64,000 bases of DNA from Actinokineospora auranticolor (GCF_002934265.1 NZ_PTIX01000008.1:248001-312000); one strand, 5' to 3'; counted from the first letter of the stretch, positions 40,366 through 49,620 are shown. Made by a program: numbers and translations. Notes: generated by a model from the sequence alone, not told the origin.

Positions 40366-41208
40366 GTGCGGATCAGCGTCCTTGGCCCACTCACCGTGGG
40401 CTCCGAACTGGGCTCTTCGACACCGAAGGCGGCCAAGCAGAAGCGCGTCCTCGCGCTGCTGGTGGTGCGCGCCAACACGGTCGTGTCGACCGGGCAGCTC
40501 ATGGAGGAGCTGTGGGGGAGCGAGCCGCCGGACAGCGCGACCGCCACCCTCCAGACGTACGTGGCGAACCTGCGCAAGTTCCTCGCGATGGTGTTGGGGC
40601 GGCCGCACTCGGTGCGCGACATCCTGTCGACCAGCCCCGGCGGCTACCAGTTCCGCGCGCAGCCGGGCGAACTGGACGCGGAGGAGTTCACCCTGCGGGC
40701 CAACCAGGGCATCCGCGCCCTGGCCGCGGGCCAGGACCAGCACGCGGCCGAGACGCTCCGCGCCGCCCTCGGCCTCTGGCGCGGCCCGGCGCTGGCCGAC
40801 GTGCCCCCGGGGCGCCTGCTGGAAACCCACGTCAACCGCCTCGAACAGGCCCGCCTGGCGGTGACCGAGCAGCGGGTCGAGGCCGACCTGCGCCTGGGCA
40901 GGCACCACGGACTCCTGGGTGAGCTGACGGAACTGACCACAACGCTGCCCCTGAACGAGAACCTGCACGCGAAGTTCATGCTCGCGCTGTACCGCTCGGG
41001 CCGCCGGTACGAGGCCCTGTCGGTGTTCCAGCGGTTGCGGGAGACCCTGTCCGACGAACTCGGCCTGGTGCCGACGGCGTCACTGGAACGCCTGCACCGG
41101 GCCATCCTCCTGTCGGACCCGGTCCTCGACCTCCCCGCGGACCCCCGCCCCCGCACGGCCCTCGACAACCTCATCGGTTCCCTGTCCCACAACGGCACCA
41201 CGGACTGA
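40366..41208 (+). CDS. SARP family transcriptional regulator (probable pqq activator)
   Basis: 280 residues. Residues 1-95 form an OmpR-like DNA-binding domain (ISVLGPLTVGSE, KQKRVLALLVVRAN, TLQTYVANLRK). About 100-245 form a bacterial transcriptional activator domain (ELDAEEFTLRANQGIRAL to LSDELGLVPTASLERLH). No NTPase domain follows, so it is a small SARP like ActII-4. It lies 218 bp after pqqB, and the heptamer array before pqqA is its obvious target. Three TCAC steps 10-11 bp apart at 40237-40261 upstream may be an autoregulatory site, but the spacing is imperfect. Confidence 0.9.
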   Translation: MRISVLGPLTVGSELGSSTPKAAKQKRVLALLVVRANTVVSTGQLMEELWGSEPPDSATATLQTYVANLRKFLAMVLGRPHSVRDILSTSPGGYQFRAQPGELDAEEFTLRANQGIRALAAGQDQHAAETLRAALGLWRGPALADVPPGRLLETHVNRLEQARLAVTEQRVEADLRLGRHHGLLGELTELTTTLPLNENLHAKFMLALYRSGRRYEALSVFQRLRETLSDELGLVPTASLERLHRAILLSDPVLDLPADPRPRTALDNLIGSLSHNGTTD

Positions 41209-41290
41209 GTCGGCGGAAAACCGCTTCCTGGAACCGAGGACCGGGGTGCGCCGTCAACCACCTGTGACCGACGACGACAGAGGTGGGGCC

Positions 41291-41776
41291 ATGGCCGATG
41301 GCGCGCTGACCCAGGCGGACCTGACCGCACAACGGGCAACGGACCGTTTGGAGGTCGGCCAGCGGCTGCTCGCCACGGCCGCGGCGGTCACGCTGGTGCT
41401 GGTGACGGTGATCCACTGGTGCCGCACCCCCAACACCTACCGGGTTGCCCGCACCTACGACCTGTGGGAGTTGGCCGAACGGGTCGACGGGTCGGTTTAC
41501 GTGACCGTGGGCCTGCAACTCGTCTTGGCCCTGGCGACGTTCGTGGTCACGGTCCGCCAGGACGTCGGGTCGGTCGCCGTCAGGGTGGTCCCGATCGTGG
41601 CGACCCTGGCGGTGGCGACGGTGTTCTTGCCGCGCCTCACCGTCCCCGACAAGTACGAGCACTGGCAGTGGGGCATGGCGACCTGGGTGGCCGTGGTGGC
41701 GGCGATCACCGCGTCGTGGTCGACCCTGCGCAGGCGGGACATCCTGCGCGGCCGGTTCCAGACCGCTTGGTGGTGA
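41291..41776 (+). CDS. Small four-helix membrane protein
   Basis: 161 residues from ATG 41291, which has AGGTGGGG before it; an upstream in-frame GTG lacks one. Four hydrophobic segments are visible (LLATAAAVTLVLVTVI, VGLQLVLALATFVVTV, VVPIVATLAVATVFL, WVAVVAAITASWSTL). A short loop between them contains HWCRTPNTYRVARTYD. No family is recognised. Possibly related to the neighbouring PQQ or RiPP systems, but only by position. Confidence 0.6.
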   Translation: MADGALTQADLTAQRATDRLEVGQRLLATAAAVTLVLVTVIHWCRTPNTYRVARTYDLWELAERVDGSVYVTVGLQLVLALATFVVTVRQDVGSVAVRVVPIVATLAVATVFLPRLTVPDKYEHWQWGMATWVAVVAAITASWSTLRRRDILRGRFQTAWW

Positions 41777-42507
41777 TGGCCTCGCTCGGGTCGATCCGAG
41801 TACTTCACCCCCGACAAGGCAGGCGGTCGTCCGGCACCGCCGCGCACCGGCCCGTGAAAGCCACCTGAACCACCGAGCGCGGTGGTCGGCAGGTCGCCGT
41901 AGGCGTCCACAGTGGTCCTGGTCGACGTTGCTGGTGCCCCGGTGTGAACCGTGCCCGTCGCCGCGGCTCGGGTGGTCGCGACCTGAGCGGCGCGTCCTCG
42001 TCGAGCCCGCCACCTGCCGAGTCGCTCGGCTCGCACCCTCCGCTCTCGTCGTCACCCGTAGGGGCACAACTGGCGAACGAGCCGCCGTACCGGGTGCTGG
42101 CGCTCCCCGATCGGCGCAACGCCGGTCGCGCTGCGTCATCGGCGGACCGAGGCCCGGTCAAGGGGGAGGACACCCACCCGTGTGAGGCCCTGGAACACGG
42201 TTGGCGCAATCGTCTGCCCTGCGTGTCCGTCATCCACCGGGCCCGGCAACCACGCAGCGTCCACCTTGTTTAGTCCTCGACCGACTCCCGGTTGGTCCAC
42301 AGCGGACCTTTCGGCCCACTGACCGCGTGCGGTCGCCGCGCGCTCAGGCGTTCATCCGGCGGACACCTGACCGGCCCCTTGACCGTTCCGCACTCTGGGA
42401 TCGACAGTTGTCCAATCCGCCCGAGCATCGGCGGAACCCTTCTCCAGCAACGGTTCCGCCTCCTGTCAAGAGTCGGGGCGCTGCTGCGACAGGAACAGGA
42501 GGCACGG
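41777..42507. other. Long intergenic region without a convincing gene
   Basis: 731 bp before the candidate RiPP precursor. Short frames on both strands have mixed third-position bases and no family features. A small dyad (CCACCG/CGGTGG near 41870-41885) and a lone TTGACC (42379-42384) are visible, the latter without a proper -10 at 16-18 bp. It probably includes decayed sequence plus the promoter of the peptide gene. Confidence 0.5.
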
Positions 42508-42603
42508 ATGAAGAAGATCAAGGTGCGCAAGGCGGGCTCGGTCCGCCTGACGACCGCCGCGACCCTCTACTCGGGCGGCTGCGGCGGGACCGTCATCCCC
42601 TGA
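42508..42603 (+). CDS. Candidate RiPP precursor peptide
   Basis: 31-residue peptide from ATG 42508 with ACAGGAGG 6 bp upstream, an excellent ribosome-binding site. The first half is basic (MKKIKVRKAGSVRL). A TTAA turn follows, then a Gly/Cys-rich tail with one cysteine (LYSGGCGGTVIP). A stable hairpin begins 8 bp after its stop, and the next gene encodes an RRE/M50 fusion. These are the marks of a modified peptide with leader (about 1-19) and core (about 20-31). No known class is recognised. Confidence 0.7.
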   Translation: MKKIKVRKAGSVRLTTAATLYSGGCGGTVIP

Positions 42604-42611
42604 TCACACCA

Positions 42612-42637
42612 GGGCGCCCCGGTTCGCCGGGGCGCCC
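42612..42637 (+). terminator. Attenuator hairpin between precursor and processing genes
   Basis: A perfect 11-bp GC stem (42612-42622 with 42627-42637) with TTCG loop separates the peptide gene from the protease gene, as expected when a precursor must outnumber its enzymes. Confidence 0.75.
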
Positions 42638-42661
42638 CCCGACCACACCGCTGAGGCGCCC

Positions 42662-43828
42662 GTGACCGCACCCGCGCTCGACCCCGACCGACCGCTCGCC
42701 CTGCACCCGCTGACCTTCCACGCCGACGGCGACGAGGTGACCGTCGGGCGCGCCGACATCGGGCTGTTCGGGGTGTTTCCCCCGGACGGCGCCGAGTTGT
42801 TGCGCAAGCTGGCGGAGGGGCTGACGCCCAACGCGGCGGCGGCCTGGTACGCCGACGAGTACGGCGAGACCGTCGACATCGGCGAGTTCCTCGAGATCCT
42901 CGTCGAGTTCGAGATGCTCGTCGGCGACGGGGAGGTCGTCGCGGCGGCCGTGCCCGTGCGGTGGCGCGGGTTGGGCAGGGCGCTGTTCTCCCCGGTGGCG
43001 CTGGCGGTCTACGCGGTCGTCATCCTCGGCGGTCTCGCGGTGATGATCGCCGTGCCCGGGGCGGCGCCGCACGCGCGGAACATGTTCTTCACCGAGTCGC
43101 TCGTGGTGGTGCAGCTCGCGCTGTTCTTCGGGCAGGTGCCGATGCTGCTCGCGCACGAGTCGTTCCACGCGCTCGCCGGGCGCAGGCTCGGCATCAACTC
43201 GTCGCTGTCGGTGGGTCGCCGCTTCTACTTCTTGGTCTTCGAGACGAAGATGGACGGACTGGTCGCCGTGCCGCGCAAGCAGCGGTACCTGCCGATCCTC
43301 GCGGGCCTGTTGGCCGACGGCGTCGTGCTCGGCCTGTGCGCGCTGCTGGCCGCGGCCGTCGGCGTGGGGCACCCGATCGGCCGGGTCGCGCTGGCCTTCG
43401 CGTTCGTCACGCTGCTGAGGGTGGTGTGGCAGTTCTACTTCTTCTTGCGCACCGACCTGTACTACCTGGTCTGCACCGTCCTGGGCTGCAACGACCTGCA
43501 GACCGTCGCCGGGCAGCTGCTGCGGCTCAAGGTCGACCGGCTGCTGCGGCGCGCGGGCACCCCGGTCGACGAGTCGTCGTGGCACCCGCGCGACCGCGAG
43601 GTGGCGCGCTGGTACGTGTGGCTGCTGGTCGCGGGCTACGCGTTCCTCACGCTCAGCGCGCTGTTCGCCCTCGTGCCCGCCGTCGCCTACGCCGTGGGGA
43701 TCATCGCGGGCAGGCTCGGCGGCGACGCGACCGTCCTCGGCGTGCTCGACGCCGTGGTGTTCCTCGTCCTGACGATCGGCCCGGTCATCGCCGCCGCGGT
43801 GCTGGCCCGCCGGTCGCGCCGCGCCTGA
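42662..43828 (+). CDS. PqqD-like RRE domain fused to M50 (site-2-type) membrane metalloprotease
   Basis: 388 residues. About 15-90 have the PqqD/RRE winged-helix pattern (LTFHADGDEVTVG, LLRKLAEGLTPNAAAAWYA, FLEILVEFEMLV). The rest is polytopic. LLAHESFHALAGRRLG carries HExxH (165-169) in a membrane helix, and FLRTDLYYLV supplies the distant aspartate ligand (D265) typical of M50 proteases in peptide-export systems. About six membrane segments are visible. It probably recognises the leader of the 31-residue peptide and cleaves it at the membrane. The GTG has GAGG 5 bp upstream. Confidence 0.8.
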   Translation: MTAPALDPDRPLALHPLTFHADGDEVTVGRADIGLFGVFPPDGAELLRKLAEGLTPNAAAAWYADEYGETVDIGEFLEILVEFEMLVGDGEVVAAAVPVRWRGLGRALFSPVALAVYAVVILGGLAVMIAVPGAAPHARNMFFTESLVVVQLALFFGQVPMLLAHESFHALAGRRLGINSSLSVGRRFYFLVFETKMDGLVAVPRKQRYLPILAGLLADGVVLGLCALLAAAVGVGHPIGRVALAFAFVTLLRVVWQFYFFLRTDLYYLVCTVLGCNDLQTVAGQLLRLKVDRLLRRAGTPVDESSWHPRDREVARWYVWLLVAGYAFLTLSALFALVPAVAYAVGIIAGRLGGDATVLGVLDAVVFLVLTIGPVIAAAVLARRSRRA

Positions 43829-43843
43829 CCCCTGGAGGCACCG

Positions 43844-45910
43844 ATGCCCGCTCCCGGCCACCACTGGGTCCGGCTCACCCGCCGGGTCGAGCCCGCCGAC
43901 CTGCCCGCCCTGCTCGCCGAGCACCTGCCGGCGTTGGCGCCCGCGCTGACCGCGCCCGTGGACGCGCACCGCCGCCTGCGCGGCCCCTACACGGCGACGG
44001 GGACCCTGCTGCGGACCGTCGTCCCCGACGCCGCCCCGGACCTGGTGCGCAGGCACGAGATCGAGCTGTTCTCGGCCGCGCCCGAGCTGCGCGAAACCGT
44101 CGCCGACGCCCGCGAGACGTTGACCTCGCTCGCGGTTCCCAAGGAGCGCACCAGGTTCTACTCGCGGGTCCGCACGCAGCGGATGGCGCACGGGATCGTC
44201 GAGTTCCTGCACGCGCACCTGGCGGGCACCGGGCCCCGGTCGTTGGTCGTGCTCGCCGCGGCGGCCGACCGGACGGACCTGGAGTTCCTGTCCGCGTTGG
44301 TGCGCCGCACGGACCCCGCGGTGCTGACCGTGGTCGTGTGCGACACGGGGGAGACCCCTGGCGAGCCGCTGGCCGCGGATCTGGCCGAGTACGCCACGTT
44401 CCACGAGGTGACCGCGCGGCCCGTGGAGTCCACTGTGGACGCTCGGCTGTTCGTCGCGGCCGACTGCGTCTCCGACGACCCCGGGGTATTGGCCGCCTAC
44501 GAGCGGCTCTCACCCGCCGAACGAGCCGACCTGCACGACCGGCGCGCGGAGGAGCTGGAGGCGCGCGGGGAGTTCTCGCTGACCCTCGGTGCGATCGCGT
44601 ACCACCGCGAGCACGGGTCGGACCCGTCCGAGACGGGGGCGGACGCGCTCGCGCACGCGTTGAACCGCTGCCTGGACATGGGCTACTACCACGCGACCAT
44701 CGAGTTCGGACGGCGTGGCCGCGCGGTCGTCGACATCTCCGACATGGCTCGTTGGTGGGTCTTCACCACCAAGATGACCACGTCCTTCGCCGCGCTCGGC
44801 CGCCCGCGCGAGGCGGAGGCGCTCTACGCCGAGGTCCTCGCCGCTTCCCAGGACCCGGGCGTGCACCTGCAGGCCTGCTACGCGCTCGGCATGCTCTACA
44901 CGCGCCACCACGAGGAAGCGGACCGCGACCACCTGCGCGCCAAGGGGTTGATGAACCAGGCCGTCGCCCTGGCCCGCCTCTGCTACAAAGGCGCCGACCG
45001 CGTGTTCCACACCGTCTTCCAGCGCAACGGCCTCGCCTTGGTCGAGGCGCACCTGGGCAACCCGCAGGAGGCGCTGAAGCTGGTGAGCGAGGGCATCGAG
45101 GAGATGGACGCGGAACTCGGCGCCGACGAGCACGCCCTGCACCGCTCGGTGCTGGTCCACAACCGCGCGCAGGTGCTCACCGGACTCGGACGCCTGGACG
45201 AGGCCTTGGCGTGCTACGACGAGGTCATCTCCCGCGACCCCAACTACCCCGACTACCACTTCGACCGCGGCAACCTCAACCAGCGCCTGGGACGCGAGGC
45301 CGAGGCGTTGGCCGACTACGAGACCGCGATCCGCCTCGGGCCGCCGTTCCCCGAGGCCCAGTACAACCGCGCCGAACTGCTGTTGCGCCGGGGTGACGAC
45401 GAGGCGGCCCTGGCGGGTCTCACCTACACGCTCACCCTCGAACCCGACCTGGTCGACGCCTTGGTCAACCGCGCTGGTCTGTACCTCGACCTCGACGACC
45501 TCGACGCCGCCCGCGCGGACGCCGAGCAGGGGCTGCGCCACGACCCGGACAACGCGCACCTGCACGCCGTACTCGGCCAGGTCCACAGCGCCCTCGACGA
45601 GCACGCCGAGGCCAGAGCCGCCTTCGACCGCGCGCTGGCCACCGACCCCACCCTCGTGACGGCGCTGGCGGGCCGCGCCACCGCCGCCCACGCGTTGGGC
45701 GACCCGGACCAGGCCCTGTCCGACCTCGACACCGCCGTGGCCCTCACCCCCGACGACCCGGCGCTGCGCTTCAACCGAGCGTTCCTCCACGAGTCCGCCA
45801 ACCGCCCCGCCCTGGCGGTCGCCGACCTCCTCGCGGCCCAGGAAGCCGACCCCGACGACGAGGACATCGCCGAAGCCCTGACCCGCTGCCAGGCGCTCGT
45901 CCCGGCGTAG
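43844..45910 (+). CDS. TPR protein of the candidate RiPP locus
   Basis: 688 residues, soluble. About 1-240 form an unrecognised domain with YTATGTLLRTVVPDAAPDLV and SLVVLAAAADRTDLEFLSAL. About 245-330 resemble the helical region preceding TPRs in STAND regulators, but no P-loop is present. About 330-680 hold eight or more TPR units (HNRAQVLTGLGRLDEALACY, HFDRGNLNQRLGREAEALAD and others). The ATG has GGAGG and lies 15 bp after the protease gene. It may be an adaptor for a modifying enzyme or an immunity/regulatory factor. Confidence 0.75.
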   Translation: MPAPGHHWVRLTRRVEPADLPALLAEHLPALAPALTAPVDAHRRLRGPYTATGTLLRTVVPDAAPDLVRRHEIELFSAAPELRETVADARETLTSLAVPKERTRFYSRVRTQRMAHGIVEFLHAHLAGTGPRSLVVLAAAADRTDLEFLSALVRRTDPAVLTVVVCDTGETPGEPLAADLAEYATFHEVTARPVESTVDARLFVAADCVSDDPGVLAAYERLSPAERADLHDRRAEELEARGEFSLTLGAIAYHREHGSDPSETGADALAHALNRCLDMGYYHATIEFGRRGRAVVDISDMARWWVFTTKMTTSFAALGRPREAEALYAEVLAASQDPGVHLQACYALGMLYTRHHEEADRDHLRAKGLMNQAVALARLCYKGADRVFHTVFQRNGLALVEAHLGNPQEALKLVSEGIEEMDAELGADEHALHRSVLVHNRAQVLTGLGRLDEALACYDEVISRDPNYPDYHFDRGNLNQRLGREAEALADYETAIRLGPPFPEAQYNRAELLLRRGDDEAALAGLTYTLTLEPDLVDALVNRAGLYLDLDDLDAARADAEQGLRHDPDNAHLHAVLGQVHSALDEHAEARAAFDRALATDPTLVTALAGRATAAHALGDPDQALSDLDTAVALTPDDPALRFNRAFLHESANRPALAVADLLAAQEADPDDEDIAEALTRCQALVPA

Positions 45911-45925
45911 CCGCCCGGTGTCGGG

Positions 45926-46891
45926 TCAGATGCCGCCGCCGCACCCACCGCACCCACCGCCGCAGGCGCCGCCCAACCCCGGGGGATCCGACCGGGAACG
46001 CGCCGCGGCGGCGCGCTCTCGTTCGCGTTCGCGCCTGCGCTCTCGCTCGCGCTTTCGTTCGCGCTCAAGTGCGCGAGCGCGCTTGAGCTGACGTTCACGC
46101 GCGCGCTGCTGGGCCGCCTGCGCCTCCTTCACCCGGACGACGGCGGCCCAGATCTCCGCGGCCTCGGTCCGCCGCCTCTTGTCGGTCCACGCCTCCAGGC
46201 CGTAAACGGCCACGGACAACAGGTCGTTGTGGCGGAGCGGATAGCCTTTCGTCCTCATCGGGGTGAAATGCCGAATCCGGTCCATGACGTACTCGGGTAT
46301 GCGAGTCCTGGTCGCGGGCAGGTCCCGGTACCACAGCCACACGGCCCCCCAACTCACCGAACCGACGCCGAGCAGCCAGTAGGCGCCGAGGTGGTGCGTG
46401 CCGGTGACGAACGTGTCGACGATGGCGACCAGTGCGGCCAAGATGGCCACCGGGATGGGCCAGTGCGCTCTGCCCGCACGGGCGAGCTGCTCCTCGGTGC
46501 GCCAGATCCCCCTACGCACCAGGGACTCCTCGACCGCGCGCGTGGTTTTCGGCGAGACCGAGTAGTCACCGTCCGGTTTGTCGCCGAGGACGACGCCCGG
46601 CACGGTGCCCCCAAGCGGGTTCGGGCGGTCTGAAGTGGTCTGGGTGGCCTTGCCGCGCTTGGAGACCTTGTTGTCGACCTGCCAGACGACGTTCATCAAC
46701 TCCATCCGGTCGCGACCCCCGACGAGCCGGGCCACCTCGTAGCCGCTGAGGTCGTCGAGGTCCACCTTGCCGCGCCCCACCGCTCGGGGCCACCACCAGC
46801 GGAGCAGGGCCGCGGACCCCGCGGTGACGAGCAACCAGCCCCACGCGACGCCGAGGTACCACCCGCTCGGCACACCCACGATCGTCCCCAC
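45926..46891 (-). CDS. TIGR04222-like membrane protein 3 with Gly/Cys tail
   Basis: 321 residues from GTG 46891, chosen because GAGGGG lies 6-7 nt upstream; longer frames exist. The first helix is LGVAWGWLLVTAGSAALLRW. A domain with DLSGYEVARLVGGRD follows, then a helix pair near 165-205. A very charged Arg/Glu coiled coil follows (RARERQLKRARALERERKR). The end is a Gly/Cys cluster (GGACGGGCGGCGGGI), typical of this family. The basic coil resembles a spacer; function unknown. Confidence 0.72.
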   Translation of the reverse strand: MGTIVGVPSGWYLGVAWGWLLVTAGSAALLRWWWPRAVGRGKVDLDDLSGYEVARLVGGRDRMELMNVVWQVDNKVSKRGKATQTTSDRPNPLGGTVPGVVLGDKPDGDYSVSPKTTRAVEESLVRRGIWRTEEQLARAGRAHWPIPVAILAALVAIVDTFVTGTHHLGAYWLLGVGSVSWGAVWLWYRDLPATRTRIPEYVMDRIRHFTPMRTKGYPLRHNDLLSVAVYGLEAWTDKRRRTEAAEIWAAVVRVKEAQAAQQRARERQLKRARALERERKRERERRRERERERAAAARSRSDPPGLGGACGGGCGGCGGGI

Positions 46892-47015
46892 CGACACCCC
46901 CTCGTGGCACGGCCGCGATCGCGGCCGTGCGGGAAGTGTCCGTCCAGCCCGGTCCGCCCGGGGCCGATCCACGCGGGTTCACCTGGTTGGCCCGCACGCG
47001 AACGGATCCGACGAC

Positions 47016-47192
47016 TCAGTCGGTGATGTCGAGGAGTTCGGCCACGTCGTCGTCGGCCCGTCGCCGATGTCGAGGTGGGACACCCTGGCTGAAGGTCAGC
47101 ACGTGCAGCGCGAGGTCGTCGGCGTCGGGTTGCCCGAGCGCCTCGAACTGGTGGCGCAGCCAGTCCCGGAAGACGCCGAACACGGCGACGGC
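47016..47192 (-). pseudogene. Possible remnant of a TetR-family C-terminus
   Basis: The 58 codons directly after the methyltransferase stop stay open and translate to VFGVFRDWLRHQFEALGQPD, DDLALHVLTFSQGV and a terminal VAELLDITD. This resembles the C-terminal helices of TetR regulators. There is no start codon context or DNA-binding half. It could be a decayed regulator or chance coding in high-GC DNA. Confidence 0.3.
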
Positions 47193-47969
47193 CTACACCG
47201 GGCGAGTTCCCGAGACCGAGACGAGCGGGTGGGACCAAGCGGTGAACTCGGGGTTGTCGAGCAGGGCGTAGAAGTCGGTCAGTTGCCGGGTCGATACGCC
47301 GTCGGCCAGCAGGTGTTCGGCCGCCTGCTCGACGTTCACGCGGTAGAGCCGGATCTCGTCCGCACCACCGCGCCACAGGACGGTGCGGGTGCGGACGTCC
47401 ACATCGCGCAGGCCACGGTCGACGAACTCCTCCGCCAGCGACCGGGCCCAGTCGAGACCGACTCCCCGGGCGCGCAGGAAGCGAAGAAACGGCAGGTGCA
47501 CGGCATCGAACGCCGCCCGATGGGTCGTCGAGCGCGTCGTCAGGGGGTGCTCGAGGTCGAACTCCTCCAGGACGAGCTTGCCGCCCGGTCTGAGGCTGGA
47601 GACCAACCGGTCGACGACGGCGTGCCGTTGGGGCAGGTGGATCAGCACCAGGCGGGCGTGGATGAGATCGAAGTCCGTCGCGGGTGGCTCGTCGCGCACC
47701 ACGTCGTGCTCGCGCACGGTGAGGACGGGGCCGTCGCCGCTCAGCCACCGGGTGTCGATGTCGGTGGCCAACACGGACCCGCCAGGACCGACCCGGTCGG
47801 CCAACCAGCGCCCGATACCCCCGTCGCCGCACCCGATCTCCCAACACTTCCACCCCGGCCCCACACCGGCCGCCGCGAGCGCGGCGTGGCTGTCCGGGTC
47901 GAACACCGCCAGCGAGTCGAACCGGGTCCGGTTGCGGGGATCGGCGTTGTCGAACACGTACTGGTTCAC
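47193..47969 (-). CDS. Class I SAM-dependent methyltransferase
   Basis: 258 residues. WEIGCGDGGIGRWLADRVG is motif I, VLATDIDTRWL the acidic loop binding SAM ribose, and FDLIHARLVLIHLPQR motif post-II/III. LRPGGKLVLEEFDLEHP follows. It matches Methyltransf_25/11 small-molecule methyltransferases. No clear partner genes are adjacent, so the substrate is unknown. The GTG start has AGACCAGG upstream. Confidence 0.87.
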   Translation of the reverse strand: MNQYVFDNADPRNRTRFDSLAVFDPDSHAALAAAGVGPGWKCWEIGCGDGGIGRWLADRVGPGGSVLATDIDTRWLSGDGPVLTVREHDVVRDEPPATDFDLIHARLVLIHLPQRHAVVDRLVSSLRPGGKLVLEEFDLEHPLTTRSTTHRAAFDAVHLPFLRFLRARGVGLDWARSLAEEFVDRGLRDVDVRTRTVLWRGGADEIRLYRVNVEQAAEHLLADGVSTRQLTDFYALLDNPEFTAWSHPLVSVSGTRPV

Positions 47970-48155
47970 CTGGTCTCCGATCGGTCTGGTCGGTGGTCGA
48001 ACCCCACTACCAGGATCTCGGGCGGCGCAAGCGGGTCCGCCGCTCGACCTGCCGGAGTACGCCGGACCTGGTAGGAAGCTGAGAAATCCGGCGTTCGGAC
48101 ACTTTTCGGGCCGCCGACACGTTGACCAGGCACAACGACCGCGGGAGGAGCGGGC

Positions 48156-48431
48156 ATGGGACTCATCGGCACACTGGTCGGCTATGCGCTCACGGCGTTC
48201 ATCCTGCTGCTCGTGGCCAGGATGATCCTGGACTGGGCGGCGCTGGCGGGCCGGGGACCGGCCTGGGTCGGCCGGGCCCGGGCGTTCACCCGCGCGACGA
48301 CGGAACCGGCCATCGCGCCGGTGCGGCGGGTGGTGCCGCCGGTGCGGGCCGGGGGGATCGGCTTCGACCTGGCCTTCACGATCGTCTTCTTCGTCGCGCT
48401 GGTCCTGCGGTCGATCGCCTTCGCGCTCTGA
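48156..48431 (+). CDS. YggT family membrane protein
   Basis: 91 residues with two membrane helices (residues 5-27 and 68-90) joined by a basic loop. The loop contains TRATTEPAIAPVRRVVPPVR, the family signature of a Pro-rich turn after the first helix. YggT proteins are linked to envelope/osmotic functions and in actinobacteria to the cell-division region. Here the gene is isolated. ATG follows GGGAGGAGCGGGC. Its stop lies 8 bp from the stop of the convergent CHAT gene. Confidence 0.87.
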   Translation: MGLIGTLVGYALTAFILLLVARMILDWAALAGRGPAWVGRARAFTRATTEPAIAPVRRVVPPVRAGGIGFDLAFTIVFFVALVLRSIAFAL

Positions 48432-48438
48432 CGGCCGG

Positions 48439-49620
48439 TCAGGCGCGCGGGGCGGGCGCCCACGAAGTGCTGAAGGCGGCCCACAGGACAGGGGAGTGGA
48501 CCGGGTCGCCGGTGGCCTCCCAGCGCGTGGCCTGGTCGCGTTGCCACGCGTTCAGGGCGGTGACGGGATCGGGGGTGGCGGTGGCGGCGTCCACCGCGAC
48601 GACGACGTCCGGCAGCGCGGGCGTCCCCGGGTGACCGGGGACCAGGTGGGCCATGCCCGAGTCGGTGGGGAGCGTCCACCGGGTCGAGACGACGTACTCG
48701 GCGCCGCCGCGGACCAGCGCGGCGACGAGGCCCGCGGGTTCGGCGAAGCGGGTGTCGCCGCCGCTCTCGCAGGCGATGAGAGCGACCCGGTTGGGGAAGC
48801 GCCAAGGGGCCAGGGCCAGGTCGGCGGCCGTAAGCGGGCGGTGGGCGCCGATGGGGCGGGCTTGGCCGGGCGTGTCCGCGGTGCAGCACAGGTGCAGGCG
48901 GGCGTCGAGGGCGTGGTCGCCGGTGGTGACGTGGCCGACGTAGAGGAAGCGGGCGGCGTCGACCAGGGCGGATTGGAGGGTGGCGCGGTCGAGGTCGTCG
49001 CGGCGCAGGCCGTGGGCGGCGGCGAGGGCGTCGAGCGGAGAACCGGGAGCGACGGGGCCGAGGACCGAGCCGAGCGCGGAGGCGTCGGCGAAGCCGGGGA
49101 CCCGCGGGTCGAGGACGCCCACGACCGTCCCCTGCGGATCGAAGGCGGACACCAGGCGCCCGGGTGCGTTGCGGACGGTCGCCGGGGGCAGCACCGAGAC
49201 GTCCGCGCAGTGCACGGTTCGCTGGCCGACGTCGACGCGCAGCGCCTCCCAGGGGACGCGCGCGGTCGACGGGGAGGGCCGGATCCGCAGGTGCGGGCGG
49301 GCGCCTTGGGTGATCACCGCGTTGAGTTCGGTCGCCAGCCCGTGCGGCAGCAGGGTCCGGGACAGCAGTTCCGCCAAGGCGATCTCACGGTCCCGGTCGA
49401 CCAGCGGACCCTGGGTGAGCGCCCGCGTCAACGCCTGCTCGGCGGTCTCGCCCGGGAGCGGCGACGGGGTGGCGGCGGCCAACTCCGCCAGCGCGCCCTG
49501 GATCAGCTCACGCGGCAGCACGAGCGCCCGGGGCTCGTCGAGCGCGTGCTCCCAACGCCACGAGAGGTACAGGTCGCCCGCGTCGACCATGGTCAACTGC
49601 ACGGTCGGCGCCGTCACCAC
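48439..49620 (-). CDS. CHAT domain (caspase-like) protease
   Basis: 393 residues. The C-terminal half is a CHAT domain: RFLYVGHVTTGDH supplies the catalytic histidine and RVALIACESGGD the cysteine of the caspase-type dyad. PEGLVAALV-like and GGAEYVVSTRW-type segments complete the fold. The N-terminal half (about 1-150) contains a conserved beta-rich domain with HLRIRPSPSTARVPWEAL. It is the last gene of a four-gene operon and overlaps the TPR gene by 7 bp. CHAT proteases are executioners in several bacterial conflict systems, acting once a sensor is triggered. Confidence 0.87.
   Translation of the reverse strand: MVTAPTVQLTMVDAGDLYLSWRWEHALDEPRALVLPRELIQGALAELAAATPSPLPGETAEQALTRALTQGPLVDRDREIALAELLSRTLLPHGLATELNAVITQGARPHLRIRPSPSTARVPWEALRVDVGQRTVHCADVSVLPPATVRNAPGRLVSAFDPQGTVVGVLDPRVPGFADASALGSVLGPVAPGSPLDALAAAHGLRRDDLDRATLQSALVDAARFLYVGHVTTGDHALDARLHLCCTADTPGQARPIGAHRPLTAADLALAPWRFPNRVALIACESGGDTRFAEPAGLVAALVRGGAEYVVSTRWTLPTDSGMAHLVPGHPGTPALPDVVVAVDAATATPDPVTALNAWQRDQATRWEATGDPVHSPVLWAAFSTSWAPAPRA

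Noticed and set aside
41944-42273. A 109-codon open frame in the long intergenic region
   Set aside because: Third codon positions are mixed, there is no ribosome-binding site, and the product is low-complexity Ser/Pro/Arg.
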